A program made the position numbers and the translations under genes. 64,000 nt of DNA, from assembly GCA_016617855.1 (NCBI GenBank), contig JAECUM010004320.1, forward strand, positions 24,730 through 88,729. The letters run 5' to 3'. This DNA comes from Megalonaias nervosa (Eukaryota; Mollusca; Bivalvia; Unionida; Unionidae). The notes under the pieces were generated by a model. It was given only the letters and a program-made list of their open reading frames with translations, was not told the origin of the DNA and made no database searches. Below, one piece after another: positions 35,849 to 47,135 of this stretch. The first letter of the stretch is position 1. Each line of letters opens with the position of its first letter.

Positions 35849-37210
35849 ACAAATAGATTATGTATGAACAAAAATATACTCTGATTTCTTTTACCTCGTA
35901 CGGGTGGCTTATTTTCATTATCAGCTATTTCAAATTACTGAGTTCGGTTCACCCGCTACTGCACGAGCAAAGAACTTGCAGTGAGAAACCCAATTACCGC
36001 AAGTGAATTTTCAACTACAGCAAGTGTACATATTGAATAAGTTGACTTTTTATCACAATACAAGTTTTGTCAGGAAGTTGCTAAATTAAAAGAAAGTGAT
36101 TTTTTCGGGGGGTGGGAAGTGGAGCATACATTACAGTTCGCCTAGGGCATACAAATGGGCCTGCACTGGAAAAATACAAATACATAAAAACATTTAACGG
36201 CCACATTCATTTATAAATTGACATCTTACACATTAAACTGAATCTGAGGTTGCTAATCCGTAACATTAGTGACCAAGCTAAGAAGCTCGAGCTAAAAGTT
36301 CAATCACAAATCTGGATATAATATTGGAGTATTTCTGAAGCATTAAATGTTACCATGAGAACCAAACTTCCGAACATCCTGAATGATTAAGGACTGGCAG
36401 GGCGTTTTTGACTTTCTTACTCTGAGCTTGGGCTTGAATTTCGTGCTCAAAAAAGCTTCGAAAAAATTTAACGCGGCCCCTTAGTCACGAATTTGTCGTT
36501 GACTCTATAATATTGGATTTTAACTCAAAAGAACACAAATCCGATCGACAATAACATTACTTTCAATAATCTGAAAACAACCATTTCAGTTGTATCTACT
36601 TTGTGAAAATTCAATGTTTGTAAAAACTTTCAACATCTATAACATCGCTTCAAGCTTTAAAGTTTGAAACTTGGTTAGGCTTTGTGATCAGGCAATTTCG
36701 TGACTATGAAGCCTGATCCACAGTGCAAATACCAAACACAAAACAAACGCTCAAACTGTAGCAGTCATAATACCACCCTTGCCACCCCCCACCCCCCCAC
36801 CCCCAAAAAATGGCTAAATTGCATGCAGTTCTAAGAATCCTTATTTGAGACTGAATATGCTATTAGGTTAAGGCACTTTATGGATTGGAGAGTCAGCCGA
36901 TAGTCTTTGACTTCCGTTGGCTACGATCCAAGTATTGGCCAATCAGAGCTCTTATCAACTGAGTATAAATATGAGCATAAGAATATTTTTATAACCCAAA
37001 GACCTGGTCTGGAAATCACAAAATCAAAAATTCTGAGATCAAATTTACACTCTCAGCAAATCGGAGACGAGGTTTAAAAGTATCCATAATTTTGATTGGA
37101 TGAAACAGAATCTCAAACTCACACTCCAGCTTAAGGGCTTCATGATTTCCAAAGCCTTCAATAACAGACCTGTCGACGAAAATGATAATGCAAAGGAAAA
37201 GTCTATTTAT
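35849..37210. other. Non-coding stretch with a C-rich run
   Basis: No coding signal. At 36784-36804 three C runs of 5-7 separated by single A give a minus-strand G-rich motif. Otherwise unrecognised. Confidence 0.45.
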
Positions 37211-37735
37211 TGAATATTTAACCGTTCACTCATTAACACACTCTTTAACTTGAGTATTCAACAATTCACTCATCAGTGCCCTTTTAAACTTGAATATTTA
37301 ACAATTCACTCATCAACACCCTTTTCCTTGAGTATTTAACAATTCACTCATCAACACCCTTTTCCCTGAATATTTAACAGTTCACTCATCAAGACACTCT
37401 TTTAACTTGAGTATTCAACAATTCACTCATCAGAACACCCTTTTCCTTGAGTATTTAAGAATTCACTCATCAGTGCCCTTTAAAACTTGAATATTTAATA
37501 ATTAATTCATCAACACATCCTTTACCTTGAATATTTAACGATTCACTCATCAGTATGCCCTTTCCCTTGAGTATTTAATAATTCACTCATCAACATACCT
37601 TTCACCTTGAGTATTTAATAATTTACACATCAAAACACCCTTTACCTTAAATATTTAACAATTCTCTCATCAACGCACCCTTTTTGTGTATTTAACAATT
37701 TACTCACCAAAACCATTTTCCTTGAATACTGAACA
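37211..37735. repeat. 38-40 bp minisatellite, about 13 units
   Basis: Unit TTGAGTATTTAACAATTCAC then TCATCAACACACCCTTTTCC, with variable length from loss or gain of ACA and T. Unit-to-unit divergence is appreciable, indicating an older array than the 62-bp one. Confidence 0.93.
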
Positions 37736-37914
37736 AAACTACGAAACGATTTCAACTACATCATACGTATCACTTTAAGCAATAAACCTTGTTCTGAAAA
37801 GCTGGTGTTTACAACACTTGTTTAAAGAATTATTGGAAAAAGGATTTCAGACTCTTCAGTTACGAAACCTCTTGAGCGTAAACTCTGAAATCTTACTCGA
37901 ATTCGAAAACATTC

Positions 37915-37982
37915 TGTATATAATCACTGATGTCAATCTGCATACTATCACCGATATCAATCTGCATAATATCACTGATATC
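37915..37982. repeat. 24-bp minisatellite, left part
   Basis: Units of ATCACTGATATCAATCTGCA plus TACT or TAAT, each with a GATATC palindrome. The array is interrupted at 37982 by solo LTR copy B and resumes at 38892. Confidence 0.88.
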
Positions 37983-38891
37983 TGTTACGTGTAGGCTCGT
38001 ACAAATGTAACAGAAGAAAAGAGTGAAGTCAACAAGCTTTGTATATTTTAACAAAATAATTTATTTCCCTAGAAAACAATGTAAAAATTGGAAAATAGAA
38101 CTTACGGTTTGTGAATATAATCCAAAATTTAATCCTAAGAATGAAAAACACAAGTCCTATCACTAAATAGTTCTATTAGAATCCAGGTTCGAATCTCGAC
38201 GACGTATCAAAATGGAAGGCGATGACGCCAGATGTGGTCCATGTACGAATATCAACAATTCCTCAACTGAATTACAGTTTATGTTTCCGAATAAATCCAG
38301 AATAAATTTCCACTGAATTTCTTTCTCCCAGAATTTATAAAACAGTACACTCGTTTGGTTTTCTAGAGAATAAATTATTTAAATTCCAAACACCAACGAA
38401 TTTCAAAACAATCTGGTAACCTATCCGGCCTTCTAGGTATCAGGAATACAACTGACTGACGAGCGCTCAGAAAGGGTTATATATTCACCCGAATTATCAT
38501 CCCGTTCTCGCGAGACAGACTACGTGATTTAATAACACTTGAAATACATAATAAGATATTTTCCAATTTGCACGTAGCTCTATCTAAGAACTAGACTATC
38601 GCTCTAAAACAAATATAAAAATAAAACATTGTTTATCCAGATTAACACGTAGGCCAAAAAGGACCTTGAAAACAGCCAATCGTATTCGTGTAGTGATTAC
38701 ACTACCGCGGACCAAGGTAAACTACAAATATTACTAATGTAATTCGTTTTACGTCTTAGATAAACAGAATTACTGAAAAAGAATTTTGAATCCCTACAAT
38801 AATCATTACAATAAAATGTAATGAAACAAAACTAAAATAAAAAAGAATTTTAAAACTAACACACAAGCAATTTAATTACATATACGTAACA
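37983..38891 (-). mobile_element. Solo LTR, copy B (909 bp), inside a minisatellite
   Basis: On the plus strand it begins TGTTACGTGTAGGCTCGTAC and ends TACATATACGTAACA, the reverse complement layout of copy A. Matching blocks include the GTGAAGTCAACAAGC region, the CTTACGGTTTGTGAATATA region and the AATGGAAGGCGATGACG region. It is flanked by a 4-bp duplication TATC (37979-37982 and 38892-38895). Removing it restores a continuous 24-bp repeat, which proves the insertion and its exact ends. The copies differ by many substitutions and indels (950 against 909 bp), so they are not a recent pair. Confidence 0.87.
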
Positions 38892-39215
38892 TATCAATCT
38901 GCATATTATCACTGATATGAGTCTACACACTAGCACTGATATCAATTTGTATACTATTACTGATAATCAATCCGTATATTATCACTTAAATTAATCTGCA
39001 TAATATCACTTTTATGAGTCGGCATAGTATCACTGACATCAGTCTGTATATTAACACCAATATCAGTCTGCATACAATCACTGATATTAGTCTGCACACT
39101 ATCATTTATATTAATAAGAAGATATCAATATGCATATTGTCACTGATATCAATCGACATATATCAGCATTCATGCTATCATTGATGTCAGTCTGTATACT
39201 ATCACTGATATCAAA
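38892..39215. repeat. 24-bp minisatellite, right part
   Basis: About 13 degenerate units of the same ATCACTGATATCAGTCTGCA-type repeat seen to the left of the LTR. Some units are shortened or carry TTTATG in place of TGATATC. Confidence 0.88.
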
Positions 39216-39401
39216 AGGAATTAAGTATAGTTCCGTTTTGGGAAAGACTTAGATAAAGATGCATGCTAAGACACTATCATCACTACAAAGGCAAGTTGCA
39301 GAGCTGTAACATTTTTATAACAGAAGCATAGAAGGGATAGGAGGCTCAAACGGGTTCGTAACCCCTGAATTCTATCAAACGTGCAGATGATAAATGAAAT
39401 T

Positions 39402-39436
<35 letters not shown>

Positions 39437-40050
39437 GCACGAAATGCTACATGCATAGTTTTAGTCTATTTTTGTTTTGTTTTGATTATAGTATCTGCCT
39501 TCTATTTTCAGATTTGCTACTGACAAAATAAACCTTAACGGCAATTTGCAATGTATTATGGGTAAAATAAATTGAACGATATACATTTAGAACATTCTCC
39601 GCTTTTTCTGTGTAAAAAAACCTCCGCTGTGTCACAGATGTAACCATTTGGAAATTTAATATTGAAAACGACTCTCTTTTGTGTTGTTGTTGTTGTTGTT
39701 GTTGTTGTTTGAGGTTTAATGGCATTTGTGACGGGATCACTTAAGAGTCTCAGTGGCTACTTTCAGTTAACAATATATTTCATTGCGTGAGTATGTTTAA
39801 CTGATCCATTACTTATACCAAATACGTCTTAGACTGCGTACAATCCTGCTACAGAATACATTCTGGAGGGAGGGACAAATTGGGGAAATCACTTGGCCTT
39901 ATATACGTGCTTGTTCGCTTCTCGCTTGACAGAAGAAGCTGAGATCACTCTGACTGGGAAGACAAACATAACGCCATTGCAGTTTGTACATATTATGATC
40001 GACAACTGTAATCAGCCTCTTTTACCTCAGAACCAATCCATTTATGTAGT
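39216..40050. other. Non-coding stretch with (AC)n and (TTG)n
   Basis: Contains an AC tract at about 39403-39433 and a GTT tract at about 39682-39708 (source of the glutamine run in the minus frame 39486-39740). Nothing else recognised. Confidence 0.5.
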
Positions 40051-40051
40051 A

Positions 40052-40187
40052 ATAATAGGTTATTGCATTTGTATGGGAAAATATGAACGATATTTTGGAA
40101 ACAAAACTGCATCACCTTGCGGACTACAGTATTTTTCAGGAAAAAAACTTCATATTTTCCCATACAAATGCAGTAACCTTTCTATTA
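40052..40187. repeat. Hairpin with 35-bp arms
   Basis: GGTTATTGCATTTGTATGGG followed by AAAATATGAA (left arm, about 40052-40086) is matched by TTCATATTTTCCCATACAAA followed by TGCAGTAACC (right arm, about 40149-40187). Mismatches are few and the loop is about 62 bases. It could be a small MITE. A transcript of it would make a long hairpin, but nothing shows transcription. It abuts the outer left arm of the larger inverted repeat. The plus frame at 39893-40195 spans it by chance. Confidence 0.85.
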
Positions 40188-40969
40188 TGTGCTAATTTTG
40201 CTTAACTACCTAAGACTTAATAATAAAAGACATTACAAGAAACAATGTAATTGATTTTATGCTTTATTCCAAAATAAATTCACAACCGTAGATTCATCAA
40301 TACACAATAACAGTATTCATGCGCACATAGCTGCGTCCAACGACCTTTTAACTTAGTCGCACGCTCTACATCAGTTTCAAAAAGAATTGTCAATTTGGCC
40401 TACTTAAAATTGAAATTTAGAGTCATAATGTGAATGAAAGCGCATGGATTTTGTTTTTATGTTGATAAATATGTGCATAAATGTAAGTATATTTATTACC
40501 ATTTTATTACCAGCTAAAGAAGACATTCTTATCCCTGTCACTTGCATCTCACTATTAAAGGGACCCAAGCCATGACCTGTATTATACAGTGTGTCTTCTA
40601 TAGCTAGCCTATCATTGTATCAAAATGGTTAGACGGGGAAAATTGAAAAGAAGCTTTTGTGTGACACTCCATTTACCCAGCGGAAATAATACTTTTTCGT
40701 CGTCTTGGATTATTCTAGTTTCCTACCAAAACCTTCGGCTGCATTTTTTTTCTTCTCGAATCTAGTATTTTGACAAACCTGTTAAACGGTACGTCTCTGA
40801 TAGACATGTGATAGCCCTTGACCTCAATATGCTTTTCTATGCTGTATTTTTAGACCCTAGAGAGCATTCGTCATAGTCGTAACCACTCTATTTGAGAAAA
40901 GACATGAATATTCTCCTAAATTACTGTTTCAATGATCAGAACGGCATATTCAATTACTGTGTCTCTCAC

Positions 40970-41115
40970 GTTTGTTGTTGACATTGTGAATATCACGTTC
41001 ATTCGTTTGCTTCTTTGAAAGTTTCGTTTCGGACTCAGTGAACTCGTCCACATCGTTAAATTTATCATCTATACTTTCATATGGACGAAACAGCTGCTTT
41101 AGTTCCTTCACAAAC
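40970..41115 (-). other. Coding-like block inside the foldback element
   Basis: One minus-strand frame of about 48 codons reads FVKELKQLFRPYESIDDKFN, continuing with DVDEFTESETKLSK and a basic-acidic tail. It is highly charged and unlike the AT-rich background. It lies in the segment present only in the left arm. It may be a scrap of a captured gene or transposase; I do not recognise it and chance cannot be excluded. Confidence 0.25.
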
Positions 41116-41309
41116 AAATTTAATCAACCAAAACCTAAAGCGTCTGCTACACGAGTGTACGTGGTTTCTTTACAAAGTAGTTCCTAATACACTATACTAT
41201 CTTTAGGCACAAGTGTCGAGAACGTGCGTGCAATAAGAAGGTGTTCAGTATCATAAAATATTGCACTAGTCTGACAATGTAAAGGTAACGGAGACAAAAA
41301 TGAGTATAT

Positions 41310-41385
41310 AGTAATAGTAGTAGTAGTAGTAGTAGAAGCAGCGGCAGTAGTAGTAGTAGCAGTAGTAGTAGTAGTAGTAGTAGTA
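41310..41385. repeat. (TAG)n microsatellite
   Basis: Impure TAG/CAG tract of about 76 bp near the centre of the nested inverted repeat. It produces the threonine- and leucine-rich minus frames. Confidence 0.95.
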
Positions 41386-41963
41386 AATAGGCAAAGAATA
41401 GAAGAAACAACCGCAACATAGACTGTGTTTGTACTCATTGACCTTTGCGTATACAGACTGAGCGTTTCTCTATACATTCGAAAAATACACGGAAACGTGA
41501 ATATTATTATATGCTCAATTTCTTTTTCTCCGTTATCTTTATATTGTCAGAATCGTGAGGTATTTTTCCATACTGTACGGCTTCATACTGTATGACACGT
41601 GTGTCTAAAAATTGTATAGTGTATTAGGAACTACTTTGTACACATAAAATGTTCGCTCATGTAGTACGCGCTTCAAATTTTGGCTTATTGTTTGTGGATG
41701 ATCTAAACAAGCTGACTCTAAATATGACTCTAAATTTCAACTTTAAGTAGTTCAAAACGACAATTTTTAAACTAATGAGGAAAGCGAGACAATGTTCAAA
41801 CGTCGCTGTGCGGTGCAATGTGTGCATTAATCTTGTTACTGTGTATTGATGAATCTACGTTTGTATATTTATGTTGGAATACAGCATAAATTCTATAACT
41901 TTGCTTTTTGTAACATGTTATTTTTATTATTAAGCCTTAGCATAAAAACAAATTGAGTATATA

Positions 41964-44157
41964 ATAAAACTGTTTTTTTTTCTTAGATGAATAAGAAAAA
42001 AGGCAGATAATGCTCTGACTGCCGCCATATTGTTCCCGTAAGTTAGAACGCTATTACCACATACATGTATACGGAAACAATCTCTGTACTTTTATTATAC
42101 CAAGAGAGGGAAAGGGTATGTTACCAATGGTAAATAAGACAGTTATAGAAAGAGCAAAAGAAAAGTAGAGAAAAACCAGCACATCTCTGACAATAATGAT
42201 AAAAGGAACGATATTAGATCCAGATAACACATATTGATTTGCGTAACGAAGACGGTACGTGCAGAGGATTCCATTGTGTGTATAGTCCAGTCTTCGTGAC
42301 TACCAAGCGATTAATACAGTTCGTTCATACTGCATCAAATACAAAAGCTAATTGCACGACCTACGACAATTTCAAATAATCAGGAAAATGCCGGTCTTAG
42401 AACAATATTTTAGAACTATTTTACAACAGCTTTGGAGGTTATAGAGAATGGAAGGACTTTGGCAACATGCTGGGAGACAAGGAATAGACCTGATAGCAAT
42501 AAAACAAGGGGAAAGACCCACTATATGATGAATCTATATAAACCTCGACTGGAGGGATAAGCGAAGACATTTTTGTCATTACCATCTGTGACATAAAGGG
42601 GTTGTGAATACTATGTCACTTGGAAGAGATACTACTTCACCCATATGGACTTACACTAATATAAGGAAGAACAGCACTGATTCTAGACCCACCAAATTCA
42701 AAAACAACATAGATACAAGAAATGCATATATCGGGATTACCGACAGAAGTCCATGTGGAAGACACAAGAACAAAATTTCAAGAAAAATTCAACAGAAGAG
42801 TATTTGGAAGACAAATGGAAAACTACCACAACTATAACATGCAAATAGGAACATGTATTCTAGAAATGGAGCATGACCAAGAGAAGAACATAAAAACTTC
42901 CTTCAATTTGTTCTTGGTAGAGTCACGGTATGGGGGACGTATTTTCCACAAGAAGGTGTGGAGATAAAATCCATGTACCAAGAAAATGCACTTCTACTGA
43001 AAACACCAATAGACAAACCAATTATGAAGCAGAAACACGAGCGCCTCAAGAAGGAAATACACAAAAGTTACAGATCATGTTTACATAAAAGCATCAATAA
43101 CGCCTTGCAGCCGAAAGGGGACCAAATCCCGGCCAGAAATGAATCATCAGAAAATATAAAACGAGCAAAATAACATATAAAAAAAAAAAAAAAACGACTT
43201 GTTTAAACATACATCAGTCTATTCAGATCCTGGACCTCAAAACAGGTCAATAATACTGCATACATACAAACACAATAAAACGAAATAGAACTAGAAAAAT
43301 ATTAAACACAGCTTGACAAATATGGAAATTTGATCCAAAACAAAGTCCATTTTTTAAAACAAGAACTACAAACATATATAAACAGAAATAAAAAAATAAA
43401 CAGTAATACAGCTTAAAAGACCTTGGACAAAGAACACCAATTATTTGTAGCCCGCGTAGGAAGGAGGGGTAAAGAAACCCGACCGACGGGATATACCTAA
43501 AGGGAGGTGAGTACTTGACCCGGAATTTTTAAGTGCAAGAAAAGCCTTTTGGTACTTTTGAACTTAATTGATGCGCCACTTCTAAGGCTCTAACCAGTCA
43601 TCATGCATGCTGGAACGGACTTGGATGTGTCCACAAATAAATCGTTCATATTATGGCTAAATTGGAACTTTTCAACATCTCCACGTAGATTGCTTAATCA
43701 ACAGTTATTTGATTTATGTTGTACCCAATGCCATAATCATCTGATTAATAGAAGCAATGTATTCTTTTGAAATCATGTATCGTGATATTCCAGAATCTAC
43801 ACTTAATTTATATCGCATATTGACAGCAACGTCAGATATTTATGATTGGGAATTGATTCTTGTAGCGATTTTTACACTGCTAGAGCCAGGAACTGATGTC
43901 ACTCGCTTGGGCAAAGCAGATTGCTAGGAACTATGTCAGTCACATCGGTAAAGTAGAGAACGAGGATCAATGCCAGGGTATGCCTTACAGCAAGTATATG
44001 GGCTTGTTTTTCAGCCCAAAGTTGGTTTGAACAAAAGCAAAGCAAATACAAACGGCTTAGGCAAAGAAAGAAACCACAAGAATTTTGAATTATCAAAAAC
44101 GATTTGACTTTTTAAGTGTAGAGATGATTTTTTTTTTTAAATTAATTCTTTGATAAA
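41964..44157. other. A-rich stretch, possible decayed coding DNA
   Basis: From about 42110 to 43190 the plus strand is A-rich with three consecutive short frames (42604-42837, 42722-42967, 42958-43173) whose lysine- and asparagine-rich peptides I cannot assign. A poly-A run at about 43178-43194 ends the block, so a decayed retroposed transcript is conceivable. 43200-44157 shows nothing recognisable. Confidence 0.3.
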
Positions 44158-44520
44158 ACCACTTGCTTGATATGGATCAGAAATTTGGGGATATGAATTT
44201 AGTAGAGATATTGAAACTGTGCAATGCAAACAGTATTTAGGTGGTAGGGGAGTGCGGAAGATCCCCACTTTGTACCTCGTATTTTTACGATGCATTAAAT
44301 GCTGGCTGAAGGTTTCAAGGATGTCTTTAACTCGCTACCGCAAAAAAGCCCCAATGATATTTAATATTGAAGAGATTAGATGAAGCCAACCGTGTCAACT
44401 GGGATATCAGAATTAAAGACGCGTTATTTCTCTTCGGTTTTATAGTTAAATCAAGGCGAAAAACATTTCGCACTATTTTCACAAAGGATTCATTTTTCCA
44501 AAACTGACAAAGCGAAATTA
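44158..44520 (+). pseudogene. Non-LTR retrotransposon C-terminal fragment
   Basis: One frame reads YGSEIWGYEFSRDIETVQCK, then a degenerate LGG block, then RCIKCWLKVSRMSLTRYRK. A shifted frame continues LKRLDEANRVNWDIRIKDAL then FLFGF. The LYGSE.WG start and the order of the later blocks are those of the region just C-terminal to the reverse transcriptase domain in mollusc LINEs. Stops (TGA before YGSE) and a frameshift make it inactive. It has no overlap with the FADD fragment at 11.9 kb and probably belongs to another copy. Confidence 0.72.
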
Positions 44521-44808
44521 ATGTGTGTATCATAGTATGTATAAAACTGAAATAGAACCTGAAAATAATAATCATGTGGATTATCATATTTATTTAGGAA
44601 GTTACATGCTAAATTCAGCTCATGCGAATGGTGAATGATACACTCCGTGGCAATAACACCTTTATAATATCATGCACTATTCATAGTAAAGTATGCATGA
44701 ACAGTCATTTTGAACACCACAATTAACATCTGTACATCATGGTGCACACTATATTTACTAGGATTGTATTTTGTAATATGGGCCGGTGGAATAAATTACT
44801 GAATTAAG

Positions 44809-44843
<35 letters not shown>

Positions 44844-45211
44844 GCAAGGAATTACCTCCCCATTGTAAGTACATCCTGAAAACATGTGAAATCTTTATTC
44901 CATTTTAGCTGAAATAGTTCTGATGTTTTTGTTTATTTTATGTCAATCCACACGTTTATATCAATTGATTGACAACTTTATCTTTGAAATCATTTGGAAC
45001 TTAGGAAAAAACATTTTTCGAGCTAAATAATGTAAAGTGTCTTCCATGGGAAACAATCATTTTCCGAGGAGAGAGATAACACTACATACAGGAATAGGAT
45101 GGGTTGCTTCAAACGTTGTGACAAAGTGATGTTTACGACTTATTTTAAGATAAATGTCACGACATAGGATAAAACAGTAATATTTCCCTTTGGAAATAAT
45201 AATAATAATAA

Positions 45212-45262
<51 letters not shown>

Positions 45263-45550
45263 CATGGCCTGGCTAGAGGTTAAATGAAATAGCATGTTCA
45301 TGTGCTAATAAGAATCTGGAATTATGTCTCAGGGTGTAATGAACAATTTTAAATGTGCCCTTATTAGAGAATAGCACTTTTATCACACAGTGGTGTATCA
45401 TCTATACCAAACAGTGGTGTATCATCTATATCATGAGGCCAAAATGTTGACACAGAAGTACTTTTGATCCTGAACATCCTCGTCCAATTCAGTAATCTTA
45501 ATGAGATCGAATCACATTTCGACTCTATGTGACAATGAACTTCGCAAGTA
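44521..45550. other. Non-coding with (ATT)n and (AAT)n microsatellites
   Basis: An ATT tract lies at about 44810-44843 and an AAT tract at about 45197-45260. A short duplication CAGTGGTGTATCATCTATA occurs at about 45388-45436. Otherwise unrecognised. Confidence 0.55.
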
Positions 45551-45962
45551 GTACAAAAACAGTTTTCGGGCAGTGGCCGTGGTCAATAATGTACAAAAAC
45601 AGTTTTCGGTCAATGGCCGTGGTCAAGGATGTACAAACAAAACAGTTTTCGGGCAATGACTGTGGTCAAGGGTGTGCAAAAACAGTTTTCGGTCAATGGC
45701 TGTGGTCAAGGATGTACAAAAACAGTTTTCGGTCAATGACTGTGGTCAAGGATGTACAAAAAGTTTTCGGGCAATGGCTGTGGTCAAGGATATACAAAAA
45801 AAACAGTTTTCGGGCAATGACTGTGGTCAAGGGACTACAAAAAAAAACAGTCTTCGGTCAATGACTGGAGTCAAGGATGTACAGAAACAGTTTTCGGTCA
45901 ATGGCTGTGGTCAAAGATGTACAAAAACAGTTTTCGGGCAATGGCTGTGGTCAAGGATATAC
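45551..45962. repeat. 40-bp minisatellite, 10 units
   Basis: Unit AAAACAGTTTTCGGTCAATG then GCTGTGGTCAAGGATGTACA. Length varies with the A run (two to seven A). GGGCAA/GGTCAA and GGCTG/GACTG variants alternate. AAAACAGTTTT is close to palindromic. The two overlapping plus-strand frames here are repeat artefacts. Confidence 0.95.
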
Positions 45963-46289
45963 TCCCCTACCTTTCAGGCCTCGTGCTATCAAAATAATAC
46001 TCCATAACCAACAAGATAAACATTTCTTCAAGCTCGTCTGAGAATGTAGAAACCGAATCAGCAAAATGATTGGCGCGACAGAACTGGTCCCTTAATGATT
46101 TAACCGCTTACGCGCCATACTACCCACCCACCCACCACCCCTTTCACAGCAACGCTTAAAAATCCATGTAACGTGTAATTACCAAGCCCAAATAGACCAT
46201 GTACTGAACAAATCTGAGACAATTCGAAAGTAATGTGGTGATAACTGACTGCCAGATGTTACTATACTGAAGAGGAAATTGGACTAATT
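45963..46289. other. Non-coding stretch, nothing recognised
   Basis: Spacer including a short CCCACCCACCCACCACCCC run near 46123. Confidence 0.4.
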
Positions 46290-46559
46290 TTGTATACAGT
46301 GTGTCGCCATCCCATGGCCAATCGTACAAAAGTACTTTGTATTACTTTCAGGAAATTTCGAAAGATTGTATAATCAGCCTTCTCCAAACTATGTGATAAT
46401 ACCATAGAGTATACGATAGCCGAGGTGGTCCGAATAAGATCTGATATGTGAACTAGCTTGGACTGTCATTTATTTAGGTATTATTCAGTTTGCAGAAGAA
46501 AAAAAAATACAGCCGCTCCTAACGACTTTTTGAAGACCATTAGGACTATCTCGGCTATA

Positions 46560-47135
46560 TATGCTTCGGATGTCAATCGAAACACCCTCTGCTATTTCTG
46601 AGAGACAAAAATATTCCTCGGAGGATGTCGGCGCAGTAATTTATATAAACATCATTTATTTTGTTTGCTGGAAATTTCTCTGAAAAGAAAAAACGCAATC
46701 TATTCGAACAACCTCGGATATTTCTACGATTGGGTTGACTGTAGGATAGACCAAGAAATTGTAAATTAAAATATATAGTTCCATGCATTCGCAACTTCTT
46801 GGTCAATCCTTACTTCGAAATTGCCGATATAGTCCGAATGAAGCTATAAGAATAAATTCGAAGTATGATACGTAGGACTAGCTTTGAAGTTGATACGTAG
46901 GACTAGCTTTGAAGTTGAGAATACCTTGTTTATACAAAAGAAGGTCACACATTTTGTTCGCCGTAAATTTCTCGGCTAAAAAGAAAACTTCATTATATTC
47001 GGACCACTTCGGCTTATTTCAACGAATGAAGTGACTTTTAGTTCAATGGATTCGCAACGTCTAGGCCAATCCTTGGTTCTTAAATAGCCGAAGTGGTCAA
47101 AACAGAAGCTATCGGAATATATTCGAAGTATGTTC
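46560..47135. repeat. Two diverged direct repeats with internal inverted arms
   Basis: Block 1 (about 46645-46883) and block 2 (about 46945-47135) share, in order, ATTTTGTTCGC/TTTGCTGG..AAATTTCTC, a CTATTCG/TATTCGGACCACTTCGGC segment, GCATTCGCAACTTCTTGGTC / GGATTCGCAACGTCTAGGCC, CAATCCTT, and ATTCGAAGTATG..AGGACT. Inside block 2, TTCGGACCACTTCGGCTTAT (about 46998) is inverted at AAATAGCCGAAGTGGTC (about 47082). A 26-bp exact duplication (TTGATACGTAGGACTAGCTT type) separates the blocks. A third decayed copy may begin near 46400 (GATAGCCGAGGTGGTCCGAA). Confidence 0.6.

Larger units (their letters stand above)
40188..41963. mobile_element. Large nested inverted repeat (foldback element)
   Basis: Outer arms: about 40188-40437 and 41731-41963, sharing CTTAATAATAAA, CGTAGATTCATCAATACACA and GAAATTTAGAGTCATA in inverted order. 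Inner arms: about 41109-41217 and 41594-41697, sharing ACAAAGTAGTTCCTAATACA then CTATAC and an ACA.GTGTC block. In the right arm the two segments are almost contiguous, while the left arm is split by about 670 bases (40438-41108), so the left arm took an insertion or the right arm lost one. The centre (41218-41593) holds a (TAG)n tract. No transposase is recognised. Best read as a long-TIR or foldback DNA element. Confidence 0.75.

Noticed and set aside
34400..38891. One provirus bounded by two LTRs
   Set aside because: The two LTRs are in opposite orientation, have different target duplications and the sequence between them has no gag-pol.
45529..46007. Two overlapping plus-strand frames of 111 codons each
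   Set aside because: Both lie in the 40-bp array and are alternative readings of the same repeat.
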